Part shown: one piece after another, positions 53,172-62,094 of the stretch
Layout: every line of letters starts with the position of its first letter
How positions within the stretch are numbered: the first letter of the stretch is position 1
Assembly (NCBI RefSeq): GCF_030345795.1
Contig: NZ_JAUALB010000001.1
Location: 548,501-612,500 of the forward strand
Direction: 5' to 3'
Origin: Micromonospora sp. WMMA1363
Lineage (GTDB): Bacteria; Actinomycetota; Actinomycetes; Mycobacteriales; Micromonosporaceae
Length of the DNA: 64,000 nt
The notes under the pieces: model-generated
What the model was told of the DNA's origin: nothing
Databases searched by the model: none
Seen by the model: the letters and a program-made list of their open reading frames with translations, nothing else
Program-made: the position numbers and the translations under genes

Positions 53172-54236
53172 GTGCGGCAGTTTAAGGAGCCGACCCCCGT
53201 CGGTGGCCCCGACACCCCGCGCGCGCGGCGCCGGTCGGTGGCTATCGCGCTGGCCCTGGCGCTGGCCGCGGCCTGCGTCGGCGGCGTGGTCGCGGTGGTT
53301 CGGCAGGCCGGTACGGATGCGGACCGGGTCGCCGCGACGGACGCGACCCCGAGCGCGTCGGCGGCGAGCGGATCACCGGGTCCCGCGACGTCTACGGCGT
53401 CGCCACCTGCCAGCGAGCGGCTGGGTGCCCGGCCCACCCGGTCGGCCGCCACCGCGTTGACGGGCTTCCCGGCGGCCGGCAACACCGGGGTACGCGCCGG
53501 CGTACGGCTCGGAGGGTACTCGGGCCCATGCACGATCACCCGAGCCGACACCGTGATCGACCGTCGGCACGTCCGCTGCTCGCTGGTGATCAAGGCGGCG
53601 AACGTGGTGATCAGGTCCAGCCGGGTCGACGGCACTATCCGACTGGAGGGTGAGCGTCACTCGCTGCGTATCGAGGACTCCGAAGTCGACGGCGGGCAGG
53701 CGTACGAACATACCGTGGGCTTCGAGAACCTCACCGTGCTGCGATCGGAGATCCGGGGTGGGCAGACCAGCGTCAATTGCTACCGCAACTGCCTCATCCA
53801 GGACTCCTGGCTACACGGCCAGTACCTGCCCGACGGCGAGGACTGGCACCTCAACGCCTTCCTGTCCAACGGTGGCAGTGACATCCGGCTGGTCCACAAC
53901 ACCCTGGCCTGTGACCGGCCCGGCAACGCCAGTGGCGGCGGCTGCACCGCCAACGCCTCCATCTTCGGCGACTTCGGACCGAACGCGAACTACATCATCC
54001 GGGACAACCTCTTCGTCGCTTCCGACCAGATGTCCTACTGCTTCTACGGCGGCTTCGACGAGAAGAAGACCTACGGGACGCAGGTCAGCGGGATCGTGGT
54101 CACCGGCAACGTCTTCCAGCGCGGCGACAACCGCAAGTGCGGCTCGTACGGGCCGGTGACCTCCTACGCCGACTCCGCGCCCGGCAACACGTGGCGGGAC
54201 AACGTGTGGAGCGACGGCGAGCCGCTGGCCCCCTGA
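53172..54236 (+). CDS. Secreted right-handed beta-helix protein (B)
   Basis: The protein is 354 residues. A signal or anchor helix lies at about 22-45 (SVAIALALALAAACVGGVVA), then a Ser/Thr/Ala-rich segment. The beta-helix domain has TITRADTVIDRRHVRCSLVI, KAANVVIRSSRVDGTIRLEG and SLRIEDSEVDGGQ, a direct parallel of protein A's rungs. Cys pairs (CYRNCLIQ) suggest disulphides. GTG 53172 follows the ACP by 15 bases, so it is likely co-transcribed with the carrier-protein module, which suggests it handles that modified glycan. No catalytic residues assigned. Confidence 0.75.
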   Translation: MRQFKEPTPVGGPDTPRARRRSVAIALALALAAACVGGVVAVVRQAGTDADRVAATDATPSASAASGSPGPATSTASPPASERLGARPTRSAATALTGFPAAGNTGVRAGVRLGGYSGPCTITRADTVIDRRHVRCSLVIKAANVVIRSSRVDGTIRLEGERHSLRIEDSEVDGGQAYEHTVGFENLTVLRSEIRGGQTSVNCYRNCLIQDSWLHGQYLPDGEDWHLNAFLSNGGSDIRLVHNTLACDRPGNASGGGCTANASIFGDFGPNANYIIRDNLFVASDQMSYCFYGGFDEKKTYGTQVSGIVVTGNVFQRGDNRKCGSYGPVTSYADSAPGNTWRDNVWSDGEPLAP

Positions 54237-54248
54237 GGTTGGTCGGGG

Positions 54249-55295
54249 TCAGCGGACCACCGCCGGCGACCAGGCGTCGGCAACCAGCAGACGCGGCTGC
54301 CCGCCGCCGTCGGCCGGGAGAGCCCAGATGTCGCTGGAGGCCGAGGCCGCATCCGTCCGAGGTAGTCCGTACAGCACCGTGTCGTCGTCGAGCCACTCGA
54401 CCTGGTCGTCCACGCTGCGGGTCTCGCTCAACAGCGTCTCCGTCCGGGTCACCAGGTCGTACACCGCCAGCCGCCAGCGGCCCGGCGGCAGGTCACCGTG
54501 CTTCTTGAAGGCGATCCGGGACCCGTCCGGCGACAGCGACGGGCATTCGACGTCCTCCCGCAGCGCGGTGACCCGGCGCGCGGCGAGACTCCCCTCGACC
54601 AGCCAGGTCCTGCCGCCGAAGGCGGCGGTGGCGTAGAAGCGGTCGTCGTCGGCGAACGTGACGCCCCACAGGTTCCGGTCCACGGCGGTCACCACCTCGC
54701 CGCCGACGATGAGTTCGAACTGTTCGATGTCACCGACGACCTCGCCGTCGACCCGGGTCACCACCGTCCGGGTGGAGAACTGCCCGGGGCTGGCGTACGA
54801 GTCGCCGTGGACGAAGGTCGTGGTGGCGACCAGTGAGCCGTCGCGGGACAGTCGGGCTCGGCTCGGCAGCCCGACGAGCGGCAGGTCGCGTCGGGGCGTC
54901 CAGTCGGGGCCGAGAACCTGTGCCTGGTACGTGGTCACGAGTCCCCGGTCCGCCGAGATGCAGACCGCATCGCCCCGGGTCGCGTGGACCCGCTCACAGG
55001 ACACCCCGGCGATCGCTCGCGGCCCGGCGCTGGCAGAGAGCGGGACCATCGCCACCCGGCCGTAGTCGGTACCCAGGGCGGTGTTGCGGAAGACCAGGTG
55101 CGGCCCGCTCCGGACCGCGGCCACGTCGTCGCGGGTCGATGCGCCGGTCGCCGTCGCCCGCGCCGTCACCAGGTCCTGTCGCGCCTGCCAGACGTAGCCG
55201 CCCGCGCCCCCGGTGGCGACCAGTAACACGGCCGCCAGCACCGCCAGCCGCGCCCGTGGACCGAGCACCCTCACCCGGTCGCCGCGCGGGTTCAC
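54249..55295 (-). CDS. Membrane-anchored beta-propeller (TolB-like) protein
   Basis: The protein is 348 residues. One N-terminal helix (LAVLAAVLLVATGGAGGYVW, about 17-36) serves as signal or anchor. The rest has WD40/TolB-like blades such as CPSLSPDGSRIAFKKHGD and DIWALPADGGGQPRLLVADA. GTG 55295 overlaps the MFS stop, so the pair are co-transcribed. Function unknown; a sensor or binding role for the exported product is possible. Confidence 0.75.
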   Translation of the reverse strand: MNPRGDRVRVLGPRARLAVLAAVLLVATGGAGGYVWQARQDLVTARATATGASTRDDVAAVRSGPHLVFRNTALGTDYGRVAMVPLSASAGPRAIAGVSCERVHATRGDAVCISADRGLVTTYQAQVLGPDWTPRRDLPLVGLPSRARLSRDGSLVATTTFVHGDSYASPGQFSTRTVVTRVDGEVVGDIEQFELIVGGEVVTAVDRNLWGVTFADDDRFYATAAFGGRTWLVEGSLAARRVTALREDVECPSLSPDGSRIAFKKHGDLPPGRWRLAVYDLVTRTETLLSETRSVDDQVEWLDDDTVLYGLPRTDAASASSDIWALPADGGGQPRLLVADAWSPAVVR

Positions 55296-56584
55296 GCCGG
55301 CACCTCGTCGGCGCGGGCCTGGTTGGGGACGTCCGCGGCCGGAGGATCGCTGCCACGCAGCAGCCAGGCGGCGATCGGCACCGCCGCGGCGAGGAGGGCG
55401 GCGAAGACCAGCAACGCCCGCTGCGGTCCCTGCCCGCTCCAGAGCAGCCCGAACAGGACGGATGCCGTGAACCGCGCCAGGGCCACCGTGGTCTGGGCGG
55501 CCGCGATCCCGCTGCCCCGGGCGGCGGGTGCCAACAGCCGGCTCACCAGGGCCGCGAGCACGCCGTCGGTGGCGGCGTAGAAGGTTCCCAGCAGCAGCAG
55601 GACCGCGACGGTGAGACCGATACCGCCCCCGGGCAGCGCCGCGAGTAGATAGCCGCCCAGCAGGGCGAGGTGACCGGCGACCAGCACGCGGCCCCGCCCG
55701 ATCCGGTCGGCCAGCCGGCCCAGCGGGATGGCCAGCGCCAGGTAGGCGACGTTGGTTCCCACGTAGAGCAGCGGGAAGTAGCGGGCTGCGAAGCCGTCCC
55801 GGTCCTGGAGGGCCAGGTAGAGGAAGCCGTCACCGACGGTCAGGAGGCCGAGCAGGGCAGCAGCCAGCAGCGGCCGCCGTAGCCGCCGTCCGGTGACCTC
55901 CGCGACCACCTGCCGCAGGCCGGTGCGGGCGGCGCCGACCGCGGTCGGCAGGTTCGGAACGAACAGCACCAACACCGCCACGCCGGCGACCGCGAAGGCG
56001 AACGAGACGACGAAGATGGAGTCGTAGCCGCCGGGCACAGCCGCGAGTAGGGCGAAGGCGACGAGCGGGCCGAGGGCGGCGCCGAGGGTGTCCAGCGCCC
56101 GGTGTACGCCGAACGCCCGCCCCAACATCTCCGGCCGCGACGCGGCGGCGATCAGGGCATCCCGCGGCGCGGTGCGCAGGCCCTTGCCCAACCGGTCGGC
56201 GGTGACCACCGCGGTGACCGCCGCGAAGCCCGCCGCCGGCAGCATCGCCAGGCGGCTCAGCGCTGACCCGGCGTACCCCGCCACCGCCACCCACTTGGGT
56301 CGCTGGCCCCGGTCGCCGGCGTAGCCCCCAGCGATCCGCACCAAGGCGCTGACGCCCTGGTAGACGCCGTCCAGGAAGCCGTACGCGATGGGGCTGAGGC
56401 CGACCACGGCGGTGAGGTAGAGCGGCAGGACCGCGGCCACCATCTCCGACGAGACGTCGGTGAGCAGACTGACCGTGCCGAGCAGCACCACGGTCCCGGT
56501 GACGCCGCGCACGCCGATACGGGCCCGGCTCGCATCAGAGCCGCCTGGCCGGTCCCGCAACGTCACGTACACCCGAAACTCCAT
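55292..56584 (-). CDS. MFS transporter
   Basis: The protein is 430 residues with 12 predicted helices. SLLTDVSSEMVAAVLPLYLT in helix 1 and ADRLGKGLRTAPRDALIAAA in the helix 4-5 loop match the MFS group of drug or sugar exporters with an R-x-P-R-D-A signature. Substrate unknown. It is translationally coupled with the beta-propeller gene and lies between the glycan module and the amino-sugar operon. Confidence 0.88.
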   Translation of the reverse strand: MEFRVYVTLRDRPGGSDASRARIGVRGVTGTVVLLGTVSLLTDVSSEMVAAVLPLYLTAVVGLSPIAYGFLDGVYQGVSALVRIAGGYAGDRGQRPKWVAVAGYAGSALSRLAMLPAAGFAAVTAVVTADRLGKGLRTAPRDALIAAASRPEMLGRAFGVHRALDTLGAALGPLVAFALLAAVPGGYDSIFVVSFAFAVAGVAVLVLFVPNLPTAVGAARTGLRQVVAEVTGRRLRRPLLAAALLGLLTVGDGFLYLALQDRDGFAARYFPLLYVGTNVAYLALAIPLGRLADRIGRGRVLVAGHLALLGGYLLAALPGGGIGLTVAVLLLLGTFYAATDGVLAALVSRLLAPAARGSGIAAAQTTVALARFTASVLFGLLWSGQGPQRALLVFAALLAAAVPIAAWLLRGSDPPAADVPNQARADEVPA

Positions 56585-56647
56585 CCCGGGCCGGCTCCGC
56601 CGGGCCGCCCGGCTACGGCCCTGATCGCCGTCGTCCTGTCGAGGACC

Positions 56648-57769
56648 TCAGTGCGCCAGCGCGGCGGCCAGCGCGGCCACGACCGCCTCCTGCTGGTCGG
56701 CGGTGATCTGCGGGTAGATCGGCAGGGACAGCAGCTCCGGCGCGCTCCGCTCCGCGTTCGGGAAGGCACCCTCGGAGTGGCCGAGGCCGGCGAAGGCCGG
56801 TGTCCGGTGCACCGGCACCGGATAGTGGATCGCCGCCCCGATGCCCGCCGCGCTGAGCCGGGCCACCACCTGGTCCCGGCGGGCCGCGGTGCCGTCACCG
56901 GGAATCCGGACGCAGTAGATGTGCCACACGTGCTCGTTGCCGGGCAGGGTCACCGGGCGGATCACGTCGACCGACTCCAGCAACGCGTCGTAGCGGGCCG
57001 CGGCGGCCCGACGCTGCGCGTTCCAGGTGGCCAGCCGGGCCAGCTTGGCGCGCAGCACCACCGCCTGGAGACCGTCCAGCCGGCTGTTCACGCCGATCAC
57101 GTCGTGCACGTACTTCGTCAGACCGCCGTGGCTGCCCAGCGTGCGGACCGCCGTGGCGAGGTCGGCGTCGGCGGCCACCACGGCGCCGGCGTCGCCGTAC
57201 GCCCCCAGGTTCTTGCCGGGGTAGAAGCTCGTCGCCGCGATGCCGTCCACTCCGGCGCCGCGCCCGTGCCGCGTGGCGCCCTGGCACTGCGCGGCGTCCT
57301 CGACGATGGCGATCTCGCGCCCGGCCACGCCGGCCCGCAGCCGCTCCACCGGCGCGAGCTGGCCGTAGAGGTGCACCGGGATGATCGCCCGCGTTGCGGG
57401 CGTGACCGCGGCGAGCGCCGCGCCGACGTCCAACAGATACGAGTCGGACTCGCAGTCGACCAGCACCGGTCGCGCGCCGGCCCGGGCGACCGCCTCGGCG
57501 GTGGCGATGAAGGTGTTCGCCGGCAGGACCACCTCGGTGCCGGGCCCGACGCCGACGGCGCGCAGCGCAAGCTCGAGCGCGTCGGTGCCGTTGGCCACCC
57601 CCACACAGTGCCGCACACCGCTGAACGCGGCGTACTCCCGTTCGAACGCGGCCACCTCGGCGCCGCCGACGAAGGCGGTGTCGGCGATGACCCGTTTGAA
57701 ACCGGCCTCCACCTCCTCCGCGACCTCCGCGTGCGCGGCGGCGAGGTCGACGAGCGGAACTCCCGGCAT
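56648..57769 (-). CDS. DegT/DnrJ/EryC1/StrS aminotransferase (sugar), copy 1
   Basis: The protein is 373 residues. It makes an amino-sugar nucleotide from a keto-sugar using PLP. VPLVDLAAAHAEVAEEVEAG, GVANGTDALELALRAVGVGP, EDAAQCQGATRHGRG and SFYPGKNLGAYGDAGAVV with the PLP Lys are all visible. Its type resembles WecE/FdtB-like 3-amino sugar enzymes. ATG 57769 is chosen because GGGGAG precedes it by six bases. Last gene of the five-gene minus-strand operon. Confidence 0.92.
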   Translation of the reverse strand: MPGVPLVDLAAAHAEVAEEVEAGFKRVIADTAFVGGAEVAAFEREYAAFSGVRHCVGVANGTDALELALRAVGVGPGTEVVLPANTFIATAEAVARAGARPVLVDCESDSYLLDVGAALAAVTPATRAIIPVHLYGQLAPVERLRAGVAGREIAIVEDAAQCQGATRHGRGAGVDGIAATSFYPGKNLGAYGDAGAVVAADADLATAVRTLGSHGGLTKYVHDVIGVNSRLDGLQAVVLRAKLARLATWNAQRRAAAARYDALLESVDVIRPVTLPGNEHVWHIYCVRIPGDGTAARRDQVVARLSAAGIGAAIHYPVPVHRTPAFAGLGHSEGAFPNAERSAPELLSLPIYPQITADQQEAVVAALAAALAH

Positions 57770-57771
57770 GA

Positions 57772-58545
57772 CTAGCTCCCCACAACCTTCGGTACGGCAA
57801 CTTCTTGCAGTGACGCCAGCGCGGACACCGGCTCCGGTCGCGCATCCCACCCGTCGGGTGCCGGCGCGGTGCGAGGTGTGCCCGCCGGCGCCGGCAGCCC
57901 GGCGGTGCGCAGGCGGCGGGCCGGGTTGCCGGCCCAGATCTCGCCGTCCGGTACGTCGCGCAGGACAACCGAACCCATCCCGACGAGTGACCCCGCACCG
58001 ACCGTCACACCCTCGCGGACGAGGGCACCCGCGCCGACGTACGCGCCCCGGCGTAGCGTCGCGCCACCACCGAGGCGAACCCCGGATGCGATGGTCACGT
58101 GGTCGGACACCTGGTCGTCATGGGTGAGCACGACGTGCGGCATGACCGCGACGTGCTCGCCGACGGTCACGTCCGCCGTGAGCACCACGCCGGCGAGCAG
58201 GACCGAGCCGGGACCGAGGACGCTCCCGGCGCCGACGTCCGCGGTCGGATGAACGATCGTGGCGTACCGCTCCACCGGTAGGCCGAGCCGCTCCACGATC
58301 CGCTGCCGCGCCACGTAGTTGCGGGGATTTCCCACGCAGACGACGACCTGTGTCCCGGACATCCCGGCCAACGCGTCGGTGCCGCCGAGGATCGGCAGGC
58401 CGGCCCGGGTGACGCCGTGCAGCGCGGGGTCGTCGTCGAGGAACCCGCGCAGCCGCCATCTCGGCTGGACGCCGTTGACCGCGCACACCGCCGCGGCGGT
58501 CTCCCGCGCGAACCCGCCCGCGCCGACGATGACGAGATCCCGCAT
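57772..58545 (-). CDS. NeuD/PglD-family sugar O/N-acyltransferase
   Basis: The protein is 257 residues. An N-terminal PglD-type Rossmann part (LVIVGAGGFARETAAAVCAV) is followed by left-handed hexapeptide repeats (about 95-210, IVHPTADVGAGSVLGPGSVL, GVRLGGGATLRRGAYVGAGA). It likely acetylates the amino group made by the adjacent aminotransferase. ATG 58545 overlaps the upstream stop by one base, and it ends two bases before the next gene's ATG. Confidence 0.9.
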   Translation of the reverse strand: MRDLVIVGAGGFARETAAAVCAVNGVQPRWRLRGFLDDDPALHGVTRAGLPILGGTDALAGMSGTQVVVCVGNPRNYVARQRIVERLGLPVERYATIVHPTADVGAGSVLGPGSVLLAGVVLTADVTVGEHVAVMPHVVLTHDDQVSDHVTIASGVRLGGGATLRRGAYVGAGALVREGVTVGAGSLVGMGSVVLRDVPDGEIWAGNPARRLRTAGLPAPAGTPRTAPAPDGWDARPEPVSALASLQEVAVPKVVGS

Positions 58546-59681
58546 CAGCCGGCCAGCTTGCGCAGCACGCCGGCGACGTGGTCCTGGTCGTCCTCGGTCA
58601 GCGCGTGGTGCAGCGGCAGGATCAGTGAGTCGCGGGTCAGCCGCTCGGTCACGGGTAGCGGCGCGGGCGTCACATCGGCGTACGCCGGTTCCAGGTGGGC
58701 GGCCATGATGCCGCGCCGGGCCGACACGCCGACCGCGGCCAGCTCTGCGAGCACCTCGTCGCGGCCCACTCCGTACTCCCGGTCGATCAGCACCCAGAAC
58801 GACTGGAAGTTGGTCTCGCCGTACTCCGGGTCGTGGACCGGCACCAAACCGTCGATGTCCGCGAGTAGCTCGTGGTAGCGCGCCGCCAGGAGCCGCCGGT
58901 GCCGCACGAGCTCCGCGAGCCGGCCGAGCTGCACCAGTCCGATGGCCGCCTGGATGTCAGTCATCCGGTAGTTGAAGGCGGTCTCCAGATAGGCCTCCAG
59001 CACCGGTTGGGCGCTGGCGTGGCGTTCGGCGGCGGAGACGTTCATCCCGTGCTCGCGCAACCGGCGGAGCCGGGCGGCCCACTCCGGGTCGTCGACCGTG
59101 ACCATCCCACCCTCGCCGGTCGTCAGCAGCTTGCGCGGGTGGAACGACCAGGCAGAGATGGTGGAGCCGGCGCCTACCGGCCGCCCGTACGCCGTCGAGC
59201 CGGCGGCGCAGGCGGCGTCCTCGATGAGCGGCACCCCCCAGCGGCCGGCGGCTTCCCGCAGCGCGGCGACGTCGAACGGCACCCCACCCTGGTGCACGGC
59301 GATCACGGCCCGGGTGCGGGTGGTCCGGACGGCGTCGACGGTCGCGACCGTCAGGTTACCCGTGGCGAGATCGACATCGGCGAAGACCGGGGTCGCTCCG
59401 ACGTAGCGCACCGCGTTGGCGGTGGCGATGAAGGAGAACGACGGCACGATCACCTCGTCGCCCGGGCCGATGTCCAGCACGACCAGCGCCAGGTGTAACG
59501 CGGTGGTGCAGGAGCTGACTGCCACCCCATGACCGGCGCCGACCCGCGCGGCGAACTCCTGCTCGAAGCGCGCCACCCGCGGCCCCTGGGCCACCCAGCC
59601 CGACCGCACCGCGTCCGCGGCGGCCTGCGCCTCCTCCTCACCGAGCTGTGGGATCATGACCGGGATCCGTTTGGTGCTCAC
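58545..59681 (-). CDS. DegT/DnrJ/EryC1/StrS aminotransferase, copy 2
   Basis: The protein is 378 residues. RIPVMIPQLGEEEAQAAADA, SGWVAQGPRVARFEQEFAAR, AVSSCTTALHLALVVLDIGP, EDAACAAGSTAYGRPVG and SAWSFHPRKLLTTGEGGMVT (PLP Lys) are visible. It belongs to a different branch from copy 1, so two different amino groups or sugars may be made. GTG 59681 start. Confidence 0.92.
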   Translation of the reverse strand: MSTKRIPVMIPQLGEEEAQAAADAVRSGWVAQGPRVARFEQEFAARVGAGHGVAVSSCTTALHLALVVLDIGPGDEVIVPSFSFIATANAVRYVGATPVFADVDLATGNLTVATVDAVRTTRTRAVIAVHQGGVPFDVAALREAAGRWGVPLIEDAACAAGSTAYGRPVGAGSTISAWSFHPRKLLTTGEGGMVTVDDPEWAARLRRLREHGMNVSAAERHASAQPVLEAYLETAFNYRMTDIQAAIGLVQLGRLAELVRHRRLLAARYHELLADIDGLVPVHDPEYGETNFQSFWVLIDREYGVGRDEVLAELAAVGVSARRGIMAAHLEPAYADVTPAPLPVTERLTRDSLILPLHHALTEDDQDHVAGVLRKLAG

Positions 59682-59742
59682 CGGCCGCGCCTCTCAACTG
59701 CGATGACGGGGCGTGGTCGCCCGCCTATCGTGTTCCGTCCGG

Positions 59743-60708
59743 TCACCTTTCGGCCCGCCACCAGTCGACCAGCCCCCGCAGCCCCTCGTGCAGGCCGATC
59801 TCGGCCCGGAAGCCCAGCTTGTCGGCGGCGGCGGCGGTGTCGGCCAGCCGGCGGGTGACCCCGTTGACCGCACGGGCCGGACCGAATTCGGGTGCCAGGT
59901 CGGACTTCATCACCTCGCTGAGCGCGTGGGCCAGCCCACGCAGGCTGGTCTCGGTGCCGCTGGCGACGTTGAACACCTCGTCGGTGACGTCCGCCTGGGC
60001 GGCCAGGATGTTGGCGCGGGCGATGTCGGCGACGTGGACGAAGTCCATCGTCTGCCGGCCGTCTCCGAGGATCAGCGGGGGCCGGCCCGACTCGATCCGC
60101 TCCATCCAGCGGATGAGCACCTCCGTGTAGAGGCCGTGGATGTCCATCCGCGGGCCGTACACGTTGAAGTAGCGCAGGGCGACGTAGTCCAGGCCGTACA
60201 TGCTGTGGAAGCTGCGCAGCACACCCTCGTTGAACGCCTTCGCCGCGCCGTAGAACGTGTCGTTGTGGTACGGGTGGTGCCGTTCGGTCGTCGGGAACTC
60301 GTCGGCGAGTCCGTAGACCGAGGCCGACGAGGATAGGATGACCTTGCGGACCTTCGCGGCGACCGCCGCCTCCAAAACGTTGAACGTGCCGTCAACCAGC
60401 ACCTCGTTGGCCAGCCGGGGTTCCTCGGCGCACTGGGTGATGCGGATCGCGGCCAGGTGGAAGACCAGGTCCTTGCCCCGGGTCAGTTCGTGCACGAGTC
60501 CGACGTCCCGGATGTCGCCCTCGACGAGACGGACACTGCCCTGCGGCAGGGATCGGACGAGGTTCTCCCGCCGCCCACGAACGAGGTTGTCGAGGACGAC
60601 CACCTCGGTCGCGCCACCGGCGACCAACTCGTCCACCACGTGGGAGCCGATCGTGCCCGCCCCGCCAGTTACCAGGGCGCGCGCCCCGGCGATCTCCACT
60701 GCGCTCAT
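59743..60708 (-). CDS. NAD-dependent sugar epimerase/dehydratase
   Basis: The protein is 321 residues of the extended SDR family. ALVTGGAGTIGSHVVDELVA is the NAD loop and YNDTFYGAAKAFNEGVLRSF has the catalytic Y-x3-K. It is UDP-glucose 4-epimerase-like in sequence (RYFNVYGPRMDIHGLYTEVL). ATG 60708 is preferred to TTG 60726. It feeds nucleotide sugar to the two aminotransferases downstream. Confidence 0.9.
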   Translation of the reverse strand: MSAVEIAGARALVTGGAGTIGSHVVDELVAGGATEVVVLDNLVRGRRENLVRSLPQGSVRLVEGDIRDVGLVHELTRGKDLVFHLAAIRITQCAEEPRLANEVLVDGTFNVLEAAVAAKVRKVILSSSASVYGLADEFPTTERHHPYHNDTFYGAAKAFNEGVLRSFHSMYGLDYVALRYFNVYGPRMDIHGLYTEVLIRWMERIESGRPPLILGDGRQTMDFVHVADIARANILAAQADVTDEVFNVASGTETSLRGLAHALSEVMKSDLAPEFGPARAVNGVTRRLADTAAAADKLGFRAEIGLHEGLRGLVDWWRAER

Positions 60709-60748
60709 GCCAGCAGTCCACTCCAATCCGTGCCCATGCCTCGCCCGG

Positions 60749-61828
60749 TCACGCCTCGGCCCACGTGTTGAGGTCGACCAGTCTGCCGCCGTCGGCGAGG
60801 CTACGGGAAGCCGCCTCCAGCGCGGCGATCACCCGCAGACCGGACCGGCCGTCGGTGAGTGACGGGGTGCCGCTGCGGATGGATCGAGCGTACTCCTCGA
60901 CCATGGTCCGCAGTGCCTCCCGTTCGGTGAGCGCCGGGGCGACCATGTCGCCCGAGCGATACGACACCAGCATGTCGCGGCGCTGGTCGTCGCCGAGTTC
61001 CTCGGTCGACGCCACGTCCACCCCGCGATCAAAGATGGAGAGCCGCTGGCTGGGGTTGAGGTCGTCCCAGACCAACGTGCGCTTGGAGCCACCGATGATC
61101 GTGGTTCGGATCTTCACCGGGGAGAGCCAGTTGACGTGGATGTGTGCGATCGCACCGGTGTTCAGCTGCAGCGTCAGGTAGGCGACGCAGGCCCGGCCCG
61201 CGCCGATCCGGTCCGCGCCGTGCGCGGCCACCGCGACCGGAGCCACGCCGGGCGGGAGGACGAAGTCGAGAATCGACAGATCGTGCGGGGCGAGATCCCA
61301 CATCACGTCGATGTCGCGCTGAACCAGCCCCAGATTGATCCGTACGGAGTCGAGGTACTGCAACTCGCCGAGTTCTCCGGCGTGTAGGAGATCGCGGATG
61401 CGTAGCACCGCCGGTGTGTAGCAGTAGGTGTGGTCGCACATCAGCGACAGGCCGCGACGCGCCGCCTCCGCCACCAGCGTACGCCCCTGCGCGACGTTGG
61501 CCGCCAACGGCTTTTCCACGAGTACGTGCTTTCCGGCCCGCAGCGCCGCCATCGCCACCTCAAGGTGGGTGCCGGCCGGCGTGGCGACGGCGACGGCCTG
61601 CACCGTTTCGTCGGCGAGTACCGCGGCGAGGTCGTTGGTCGCCCGGACCGTCGAGTAGCCGCCGAGAACCCGCTCGGCCCGGCTCACGTCGAGGTCGCAG
61701 AGCCAACGCAGCCGAAACTCGGTGGAGGCTTGGAAGTTGCGAACGAGATTCGGACCCCAGTAACCGGCGCCGACGACGGCCACGCCGATCGGCTCGTCGA
61801 CGGCAACGTGCGTTGAATTCACGGACAT
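60749..61828 (-). CDS. Gfo/Idh/MocA-family oxidoreductase (WbpB-like)
   Basis: The protein is 359 residues. IGVAVVGAGYWGPNLVRNFQ is the NAD loop, HVLVEKPLAANVAQGR carries the EKP motif, and MWDLAPHDLSILDFVL follows. With the aminotransferases and acetyltransferase, the set resembles the WbpB-WbpE-WbpD route to acetamido sugars, though other sugar routes are possible. ATG 61828. First gene of the operon; a 46-base tandem repeat lies just upstream. Confidence 0.9.
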   Translation of the reverse strand: MSVNSTHVAVDEPIGVAVVGAGYWGPNLVRNFQASTEFRLRWLCDLDVSRAERVLGGYSTVRATNDLAAVLADETVQAVAVATPAGTHLEVAMAALRAGKHVLVEKPLAANVAQGRTLVAEAARRGLSLMCDHTYCYTPAVLRIRDLLHAGELGELQYLDSVRINLGLVQRDIDVMWDLAPHDLSILDFVLPPGVAPVAVAAHGADRIGAGRACVAYLTLQLNTGAIAHIHVNWLSPVKIRTTIIGGSKRTLVWDDLNPSQRLSIFDRGVDVASTEELGDDQRRDMLVSYRSGDMVAPALTEREALRTMVEEYARSIRSGTPSLTDGRSGLRVIAALEAASRSLADGGRLVDLNTWAEA

Positions 61829-61832
61829 CCGT

Positions 61833-61878
61833 TTCGATAGACAGGACAGGGCGCGTTCGATCGGCAGGACAGGCCGCG
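61833..61878. repeat. 23-bp tandem direct repeat upstream of the amino-sugar operon
   Basis: Two adjacent 23-bp copies (61833-61855, 61856-61878) share TTCGAT, CAGGACAGG and CGCG, differing at a few bases. They sit four bases or more upstream of the ATG in the leader or promoter of the operon. They could be a tandem operator or slippage product. Confidence 0.55.
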
Positions 61879-62094
61879 TTCGCTGAGGGATGGGTCAGTC
61901 CGGCAAGGTATCGAGATCGCCACCGGCAACGCCAGAGCACTGACGGATTTCCAGCAGTGCCGCCGGGGTCGACCGACCATTCGGTTCGTCCACCATCTCC
62001 GGGCGGCCCATGTCGGGTACTGCGTCAGCTTGCCAACATCGGCCTTGTCGACGGAGGTCCACCGTCGTCACCCCGAACGAGCCGCTACCCGGCC

